From the NCBI GenBank assembly GCA_017535945.1, contig JAFXTJ010000053.1:1-32733 (forward strand): DNA of 32,733 nt, in the 5' to 3' direction. The notes beneath the pieces are model-generated. The model was given only the letters and a program-made list of their open reading frames with translations, searched no databases and was not told the DNA's origin. The translations under genes and the position numbers were made by a program. The stretch comes from Lachnospiraceae bacterium (lineage in GTDB: Bacteria > Bacillota > Clostridia > Lachnospirales > Lachnospiraceae). Positions 7,191-16,800 of this stretch are shown piece after piece; position 1 is the first letter of the stretch; each line of letters begins with the position of its first letter.

Positions 7191-7661
7191 GGGTATCTGC
7201 AAACGCGGGAAATGAGTATTTGCAGTTACCCTAACCGGCCCGTCCGACCGCCCCGCGGAGATGAGTGAGCGGTGCCGGGTACCTGCAATCGCGGGAAATG
7301 GGTGTTTGCAGGTACCCAAAGAAGCCCGTCCGGCCGCCTCGCGGAGATGAGTGAGCGGTGCCGGGTAACTGCAAACGTGGGAAATCGGCATTTGCAGTTA
7401 CCCTAAGCCGTCCGTTCGACCGCCCCGCGGCGAGGAATGTCCGGTGCCGGGTAACTGCAAACGCGGGAAATCAGTATTTGCAGTTACCCTGAGCAGCCCG
7501 TCCGGCTGCCTCGCGGAGATGAGTGAGCGGTGCCGGGTACCTGCAAACGCGGGAAATCAGTAATTGCAGTTACCCCTGGCGGCCCGTCCGGTTGCTTCGC
7601 GGAGATGAGTGAGCGGTGCCGGGTACCTGCAATCGCGGGAAATGGGTGTTTGCAGGTATAC
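7191..7661. repeat. Tandem hairpin array 1: six units at exact 86-bp period
   Basis: Units start at 7191, 7277, 7363, 7449, 7535 and 7621, an exact 86-bp spacing. Each unit is a 41-bp interrupted palindrome (GGGTAACTGCAAA, about 15-nt loop, TTTGCAGTTACCC) followed by a 45-bp spacer. The loop always contains GGGAAAT. Spacers resemble one another (CCGTCCG..CGCGGAGATGAGTGAGCGGTGCC), so this is not a CRISPR array. The period is not a multiple of three, so it is not a repeat protein. The last unit's right arm ends in GGTATAC instead of GGTACCC. The array fills the gap between the brnA terminator and the gene 2 promoter. Function is unknown. Confidence 0.95.
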
Positions 7662-7697
7662 GAGATGCCGGGAATCGTGGAATACACGGCAGATCTA

Positions 7698-7706
7698 TGG
7701 TATGAT
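7698..7706 (+). promoter_or_regulatory. Extended -10 promoter of gene 2
   Basis: TG-G-TATGAT (TG at 7698, hexamer 7701-7706) fits an extended -10 element. No good -35 is seen at 17 bp, as is common for extended -10 promoters. Matching TGGTAT[GA]AT sites precede genes 3 and 4. The predicted leader is about 90 nt. Confidence 0.6.
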
Positions 7707-7802
7707 ATGAAGCGGTTATCACTAATTAAGATCTCCCGGCGCTGGCGACGTGCCGCGGGATAAGACCCGAGAAGCCGAAAGATCATCAAGGAGGACAATA
7801 TC

Positions 7803-10800
7803 ATGAAGAGTCGTGCAGGGAAGCAGTTGTTGGCGTGCATGCTGGCACTTGCCATGTTCCTCGGCAATGTGGACGCGGCGGTGGCCGCGCCGGCAGCCGG
7901 GGAGATCGCAGGCGCACAGGTCGCAGCCGGCGGAAGCGAGACAGGCGCAGTGCAGGTCGCCGACGAGGGCGTGCAGTACACCGTCGACGCCGACGGGCGG
8001 GTCACGATGACTCCCGCAGCAGCTCCCGCCGATGATGAGGATGCCGATACCGTCCCGGCCGGGAAGGATACCGATCCCGCGGGGGATGAAAAGCCCGAGG
8101 ATGCGTCTCCGGCTGCCGGCGGGAGCGATCCGACGGATGATGAGGAAAGCGGCGACGCGTTCTCCGTCACTGCCGGGAGCGGGTATGCCGCGTCAGATAA
8201 TGAAGAGATCGAGGCTGCGTCCCATGCCGGGAGCGATACCCTCCTGCCCGTATCCGACGAGGAGGAGCCCGAGCGTCTGACAACAGTTGCGAATGGCACG
8301 GAGAACGGCCTTGCCTGGACGCTTGATGAGAATGGTACGCTCACTATTACCGGTGACGGTTCTACGAATGATTACACGCAATCCTCTCGTCGACCCTCCT
8401 GGGACGGACATAAGACGGATATAAAAAAGGTCTTCATCGACATGTATGTCCGGAAGATCGGCAATTATGCGTTCTACAACTACACCTCTCTCGAATCCGT
8501 TGAATTTTCCGCCGTTTCCAACCTCAGAACCTTCGGCAGCAACGTCTTCCAGGGCTGTACAAAACTGGCCTCGATCGGCACCTACGCCACGACAGAACCC
8601 GATGCCGAACTGCTGGAGGGCATCCTGCCCTCCGTCACCATTATCGGCGACAATATGTTTAACAGCTGCGCCATCACGCAGATCACGATCCCTGCGGACG
8701 TCGAAACCATCGACAACAATGCGTTTTTCAACTGCAAGGCACTGCAGATCGTTTATTTCTCGTCGTTCGGCGACGGCTCTCACAACCTCACAACCATCGG
8801 TAACAATGCCTTCTCAAACTGCGAGTCTCTGGGGCAGAGCGGAGAGACCATCCTCCTGCCGGATTCCGTCACTTCCATCGGCAACAAGGCTTTTTACCAG
8901 TGCACGGCCCTGCAGCGCATCCAACTCCCTTCCGGCATATCGACCATCCCGGACAACTGCTTTACCGATGATGAAGCCCTGGGAGGTACTCTCCTGTCGA
9001 GCCCCATCACCATCCCGGCCAATGTGACTTCCATCGGACAGGCGGCCTTCTCGGGCTGCGATATCCTGGAGACGGTGACGTTTGAGGATAACAGCAGGCT
9101 GGAAAGCATTGCGACCGATGCCTTTTACAATTGTCAGGCATTGAAAAACATCACCCTCCCGGCCTCTCTCAAGACCATCGGCGGAGGCGCCTTCGCAACC
9201 TGTGTGGCCCTGGATGAGAACTTCACGATCCCTGCGGGCGTGACCTCCATCGGCAAAATGGCCTTTTTTGAGTGCGGCGCCCTGACACAGGTGACGGTCC
9301 CCGCCGGGGTGCAGACGATCGAGGAAAGTGCCTTTGCAAAATGTTCGAGCCTGGCGACCCTTACCTGGGCGGCGGATGCGCAGACAACAACGATCAAGAC
9401 CAGTGCATTTGAGAACTGCACGAAACTGGCAACGGTCACTTTGCCGGCAAGCCTGGAAATGATCCAGACCACCGCCTTTAAAGCCGACACCTCCCTTACC
9501 TCCATCACGATCCCCAAGGCCTGCACCTTCTTAGACGGGAGCGCTTTTGACGGCTGCACCGCGCTGGCTGAGATCAACGTGGAAGAAGACAACACGGCCT
9601 ACTACAGCGAAGAGGGCATCGTGTACAAAAAAGCGGACGGCACACAGCACATCAAGCCGCCGGCCAACACGGCGGTCATTCCCGAGGTGGTGGTCTATGC
9701 CGAGGAGAAGACCGATCTTACGACCTACACCGTCGTAAAGACCGTCAAATGCGCGTCGGATGACAACTACGGTGCGATGATCAATGCCTACTTAGCGATC
9801 CATCGCATGGACAACTCGCCACAGGGTCAGGGTTTTGAACAGGTGCCGGACCGCTACCGGATCGTGCTGCGTCAGGATACCACTTTTAACATGGGTGACC
9901 TGAGGTTCAGCAACGATAAGAATGGCGACGACGGCCCCATTCCGCTGGCGGAGCGCGTGGTACTGGAGCTCAACGGCCACACGCTGACGCAGGAAAATAT
10001 AGGCAGTGGGAAGATATCCAATATCAGTCTGGCAGAGATAAGGGGTGACGCTGAGGGCAAGAGTAAGATCGTGGGCAGAGCAGGCAATGAGATCATGATC
10101 TATGCGGACAGAGATGAGGGACAGACCCCCATGAGCATCGAAAGCGGTCTTACGATCGAGGGCGGTGCTGCGGTGACCATCCGAAACCACGGGACGGTAT
10201 GCGCGACGGTTGGAGCTCCCATCAGAGCAGACAGCGTGCGCCTGGAGGGAAATATCACGTCCACGGCGGATGTGACGGCCGATAAGGTTGAGATCCTGGC
10301 ATACGCTAAGAAATACACAGACGATGCAGGAGTCGAAACGAGAGTTCGTGACCTGTGGACACCGGTCCTTACGGACGGAAAGATTACGGCACGGGAGTCC
10401 CTGGAGGTAGATACCGGAGCGACGCTGCATGATGTGGAATCGAAGACGGAGACGAAGTTTGCTTCGAAAGATCTGATATATACAAATGCACGGCGCATTA
10501 ACCAGAACCATCTCATTTTCTCCGGGGACATCGTCCTGGATGGGGACATTACCTGGGGAGTGGGTTATGAGTACAATAACGACAGCAGCGGCATGCAGCC
10601 TGTATCCATCGTGATGCAGGAGGACGCCTCCTTAAGCCTCTCCGGTACGGGACAGTTTACGAGTACATACAGCAACTCTAACGTCTTACTTGCGAAACAG
10701 CACGCCCCGCTCCTGTACTTCGACAGACCCGGGGGCTTTGCTAAAGATGACGAGATCCTCCGCGTGGCAGAGGGGACCGAGATCGGCGGTCTGGCTGTGG

Positions 10801-13800
10801 CGGATGAGCATATGCCTGTACTCTTTGGCATCTATGACCAGCCGCGGGGCACCGCCCTCTTTATCGACGAACCAACTGCGGGAGAGACCTACGGCACGGT
10901 CCGTCTCCACGAGGCGGCCGTGCGCGTCACGGTCTATGACCCGGAGACGCAGACGCAGAAGCAGAGGGTCTTCACCTCGTTGGACGGGGCGTTTGAGGAT
11001 CTTGCCAAAGGAGCGGACAGCTTCTCCGGCGGCTTTACCGGCACCTATTATTTCTATTTCTACCGGGATGCGGTACTCAATAGGGATGCGACCCTGCCGG
11101 ACTATGTCACTTACGCGGTCTTTGGCGGCGATGATTCGATCTGTCTGTACGATGACAACACCGGCGAGGCCGTGGACACCCTGACGCAGACCGGGATCGA
11201 TCTGAACGGGCATACGCTGACGGGCACGAACCTCACCTTTGATGCGACCGCGATCCCATATAACGGCAACGAAGATGAGAGAGCGCTCCTGTCCGGGACG
11301 GATGCGCAGGGTACAACGGGCTATGTGGCATTCCGGTCCCTGTCGATGGTCCATGCGGACGCCCCCTTCGTGATCGTGACGCCGGACGGGACACAGATCG
11401 GCCGGGTCGACGCTGACGGGAAGACCTGCAGCATCGATACGGAGGATCATCCGTACTGGGAGAAGCTGCTGGCGAATACGGATGTATCGGCCGTGCAGAC
11501 CATCTCTGTCCTCACCTGGGGCAGAGAGGTGAAGGGCTTCCACGAGTCGCTTGACTACAGCGCGATCGGCGATGACACCTTTACGGCGGATACGGTTGTC
11601 TTTGCGCTCGCAAACTTCCGGCTGCCGAAGATCTCCACCTGCCGGAGACTGCAGATCATGCAGGGCGCGCGGGCCGCAGTGAATGACAAAGAGGGGCTTC
11701 GCGTCACCCATCAGCTGCTGGTGAGCGGCGACAGCGCGCTGCTTCTTGAGTCGGGCGATAAACTCACGGTAAAGAAAGAAAAAGCCCCGGATGACGGCGC
11801 ATTCATCTTTACCGATACCGGTTCGCTCCTTGTCAGTAAAGGTGCGACCGCGGATCTGCAGCGCCTGGGGATCTACATCCAGAGAGAATCCGACGGGACG
11901 GCGCACGTGGATCCCGGACATGTCTATGTCGGGGATAATGCAAGGCTTGCGATCGATGAACTTCAGGTGCAAAAGGTGAATGCGGCCGACGCGCCGGTCC
12001 CGGTGGAGTTCCATCATCTTAATTCGGATACAGGTAAGCTCACCCTTGAGAAACTTCAATCGGTGAGCGAGCTCGATGACCTCTGCGGCACCTTTGATAA
12101 ATCGATGGTGATCTTTACCATGCCGGATGCGGCCGCGGTAAAGGCGATCAACGCAGGTTTCGTCACCGTGGTCAACGCGGATCCGACGAGTCCGTACACC
12201 ACGGCCGGCGTGTATGGTGACGGAAAGGTCAGGGTCGAGAGAACTCATTATACGATGACTGTCGGTGCCGGAACGGAAGTCGGATATACGTCGCCGGCGG
12301 AACTGTTCGCCGCGCTTGCGGCGGTGAACGAACCCGCTAAGGATGTGGTGGTGACCTGCAAATATGCTGTCTCGGGAGCGGATATCAGATTCCCCAAGGC
12401 TGCAAAGAGCGTCAGGTTTGTCGGCGTGAATAATGAGTCCGGGGACAAGAGGTCTCTTATCCCGAACAACCGGGCGATCACCACGACCTGTGATACGACC
12501 TTTGAAAATGTGATACTTCAGCTTAGCGCCACCTCCTTTACGGCGGTCTCCTCTCTGACGCTCGATGATACCGAAGTCCGCTGGAACGGGAGCTCCACGG
12601 CCAAGGTGACGGTAAAGAGCGGCGCGTTGTCCTGCAAAGGCGAGGTCACGTTTAACACGCCCGTGATCTTTGACGGGAGCGGAAAAGCCTCCTTTATCCT
12701 GGATGACGGGGAGGGGGCGAGTCTTACGACCGGCAGCAAGACGGCGGGTTCATGGGAGACGAAGTACCGGGGATATAACGACTACAGCCAGGAGATCTTC
12801 TACAGCATCGAACCGCGGAACAAACCGTTTGAGTCCTTCATCGAAGGCGGTCTGCAGAACTTCGCGGAGGTAAGGCTCAAATACGCCAAGGTGTGTGTGC
12901 GCGGCGCTGACGCGGGAAGTCAGGCCCCTGTCTTTAGCGGCATCGGGACGCTTGCCCTGAATAATGCCATCCTAACGGTGGCGGATACGACGGCCAGGCC
13001 CGGGGCCCTCAAGATCACGGATCTGACGGCGGACAACGCGGTGTTCGTCGCGGACGGCGCTCTTTCCGTCACTGATATGAGACTCGGGAACCAAACGGAG
13101 GTGGCGGCGCTCGGGGATTTCAAGGTCGCCGGCGACATCATCTGCCGGGCAGACGGTTATCCTGCGATCCTGACCACGGTGCAGGCGACGAAGAACGGAG
13201 CCGTTGCAGGTCCGAAGCTCACCATCGGCGGCACGGTGGAGCTGCAGGGGAGAAGCTTCCCGGTCATGGTGATGGTGCTCGATGAGCAGATAGAGACCGA
13301 TGGGCACGCTCCGGTCTACGCCGATCTCCTCTCCGGTGAGCCGGGGAGTACCGCAAGAAAGCTCGTCACGGCCCCCAAGGCGGCGGAGAACTGCTTCCTG
13401 GCTTTCTTCGCCAATGTTGCGGATGGCGATAAGCACAGGGATCCGCTTATCATGTTGGATGATCCCACGAAACTGACAGACACCTACTATCTGACGAGGA
13501 ATAAGAATGACATTTTTGTCGAGTCCGGCGATTCGGTGGAAGTGGCGCTGGCGCGCGGGATTCTCGCAGATGAGACCGCGCTGCAGGGTGCGGCATATAT
13601 CAACTACTACAAGTCCTTTAAGGAAGCCGTGGCGGCTGTCGATGCCCTCAAGGATCCGGCAGCGGCATATACGCTGGTGCTGCTTCAGGATATCAACAAG
13701 GCGGGCGGTGTCTATGCTCCGACGGCTCTGACCATGCCCGCGCAGGCATCGGCGCTTGAGATCATGAGTGCGGATGCGGACAAGGCTGCGGAAGGTGTTC

Positions 13801-16800
13801 AGCCCCATGTCCTCTGTTTCTCGGGCAATCTCACGCTCAAGCAGGATACGACCCTTAACAACGTAAAGCTTGCACCGAAGTCCAACGCGACGACGGACAA
13901 TAAGAATGCCTCCCTTGCGGCGGGCAGGTATGCGCTGACCATGGAGCGGGTTTCGACGGAGTCGGCCGATGCGCCCATCGCATCGATCACGGGTGCCAAA
14001 GAAGGACAGCTCATCGTCAAAGACGAATTCGCCGTCGCCAAAAATGTGAGCGGCTTTGCCTCGGTCGATCTGTCGGATAATCTGTTCCTGACCGGCGGTG
14101 CCTTTACGGCAGACACCCTGATCCTGCGCGGAGACGCGCAGCTCATCGCCATGGGCGGCGCGGTGACGGTGACGGACGTCTGTACCTTTGACGGCGATGA
14201 CGCCGAAAGCAGCCTGCACGGGATCGCTTTTACCAAGTCTAACAAGGGGGCCGGCAAGTCCAACCTCACGATCAAGGGAGAGATCAGGCTTGAAAGCAGG
14301 GGCGGCGATCCTCTGGTCCTGATGCTGTGCAGACCGACTGTCATGGATGCAAAGGCGCCGGCGGTCACAAAGGAAGCCCTGGCCCTGACCACGGATCCGA
14401 ACAAGAACTACAAAGTCGTGTTGGATGCTAAGAACCATTTGGCGGACATCGGGACGAACCCGACGGAGAGGATCCGGCTGTGGCTGAATGACGGCGAAGG
14501 CCCGGTAGAGATATTCACAAACGATCCATATACCCCGGTCAAGGCGAACGGAGGCCTGTACCTCGCGGATACCAACAAGGAGCTCTTTAAGAATTCCTGC
14601 ACGATCTTACAATCCACCGGATGGGGCACCTCTGAGTATCCGGACTATGCGCAGGCGGTGGCGGAGATCGACCGGTTAGGCAGCAAGGAAAACATGAGAG
14701 CATATGTTGTCATGCTTGCCGCCGAGTGTTCGAACCGTCCGGAGCGGATAAAGGATCTCAACGTCACCGATACCGCGGAGATCTCGCCGTTTGTGCTGCC
14801 GAAAAAGGACAAGGCGCAGCGCCTGCAGATCAGGTTCAGCGGGTCGGGTGCGACGGCGACGGAGGTCTGCTTCACCGGCAAGCTCTCCGGCTACGGAAAG
14901 ATCGATCTCGCGACCATGGTCCTCCGCCCCTGCAAGTCGGCGACGAGTGACGCCGCGGGCACCTTTGATGTGACCCTCGGCTTAAACAGTAACAACGGAG
15001 CCTCCGAGTTTTATGTCAGCGCGGCAAGAGCGGGACAGCCTAGTGTTCCCATGCTCGCCGACGGTGCCACGATCGGCAAGATCACGGGTGTCAAGGCGGT
15101 CGCAGGCAAGAACGCGGCGAGTAAGGTGAAGATCAAAGGCGGCCTGCTGACACTGGGCACAGGCTTTGCGGGCGGCATCGATGTGGAGCTGGATGGTTCC
15201 ACGGTGGTCGCCCGGGGCGCAAGCGACATCGGGACGCTCTGGCTGTCGCCGACCGGTCAGAATGCGAACAATATCGCGGAGTTCTACTCCTACGGAGCCC
15301 TCAAGGTGGCGGATATCCATGTGAAGAATTACGGTGTGAGCGCGGAGGGACGCCCCAATGTCCTGTTAGCGGGCAGGGACAGTGCCAAGGGCGGACAGAT
15401 CACCCTTGCGGGCAAGGTGACCGCGGAGTATACCGACGATGACAGACTGCCCATCCTGCTGATCGACACAGCCGCGAACGCATCCAATGCTGTGGCGGCA
15501 AACGGTATCGATCTTAACGACGTGAGCATCGAGACGGCGAGTTATGCGGGCAAAAAGCTCCTCCTGGCCCCCACGGCGGATGCCGCAATGATCCTGGCCT
15601 GGCCGTATCTGAAGGATGCTGATATCTCATCCTACAAGACCGCGGATCTGTACGTGGCATGCGGCAAAAAGGCCGACATGGCTGCCAGGATCGAGGCCTA
15701 TGATACGGGAGCGCTCGGGAGCAGCGAGTACTTCGACCCGGATCAGATCGTGATGACCACCTATGCCGGCACCTTCTACGAAGCGATGCAGATCATCGAC
15801 AAGATGAACCGGCCCGACTATTCCTACAGCGTCGAGCTGTTACAGCCCGGGGCCATGTATACCGGTAAGCCGGACGAACACGGGCGCGCGACCTTCGGCG
15901 CGATCAGTCTTGCCTCCAAGACCGGCATGCTGAAGATATGGGCCGAGTATATGTATGATGAAGCTGATCCGGACACAGCGACGCCTCCCGTGCTTCAGTT
16001 CAGCGGTGCGCTGACAGCCAAAGTGCCGACGATCCTGGACCTGAATTACATCAAAACGGAATGCGGCAGGATGGAGAACGGCGGATTCGTTGCCGATCCC
16101 GCAGGTCCCGTTCTGGATACGGGCGCGGCAAATAAGGACGGATGGAAGCTCAAGCTGCAGGGCGGTTCGTTCGCAGTCACAGGCGTGGTCAGGAAGACGG
16201 TACAGTTCTCCTCTCTCAAGGGGACGGGGGGCCTCTTCCTCGAGGAGATCGATGTGGTCTGCGACGGGGCCGTCAATCTGACGGATCTGGTCATGGATGA
16301 TGCGGCGTTGACGGTCCGGCAGGGAGATGTTGTCGTGAAGTCACGCCTTGGGCTGGGCAGGGATCCTGAATGTGCCTCGACGCTGACCGTTGAGGATCCG
16401 TCTAAGAAGATCACGCTCGGGTCCGTGCTGTACGAAGGGAATCTGTACGGAACGGGATTTGATCTCGAAGAGGACGAGCGGTGCTGTCTCACGGTGGATT
16501 ACCGATTCACGAAAGCAGCGACGCCGGTCTCAGGCCTCACGATCACGGGGGATGTGGAGGATACCTGTATCACCCTGGTACCGCAGTTGTGGCACGAGGC
16601 GGCCGAGGGGCATGACGCGGGCTGGTATCTCCTTGCGGACCAGGATGCTCAGGTCGAAGGAGAGGATCCGACTCCTGAGCTGTACAACTGCGGTCTGTTT
16701 GTGAAGGCTCCCGGTGATCTCGTCGCGGCCAAACGCCTGGCGGCGCTTAACAAAGCGTCCGCGGGCTCCTTTGAGATGCTGATGGGCACAAAGACCTACT

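Noticed and set aside
7191-7661. Array considered as a CRISPR
   Set aside because: Repeats are 41-bp long interrupted palindromes, spacers are homologous to one another, and no cas gene is nearby.
7191-7661. Array considered as integron attC sites
   Set aside because: Arms lack the RYYYAAC/GTTRRRY core sites, there are no gene cassettes between units, and no integrase gene is present.
7713-7802. Gene 2 leader considered as a riboswitch
   Set aside because: A partial GC-rich stem is present, but I cannot match it to a known riboswitch consensus, and the leaders of genes 3 and 4 do not share it.
7484-8344. Minus-strand ORF crossing hairpin array 1 and the start of gene 2
   Set aside because: Its repeats arise from the 86-bp non-coding array, whose period shifts frame each unit, and its other half is Ser/Ala-rich antisense of the gene 2 linker.
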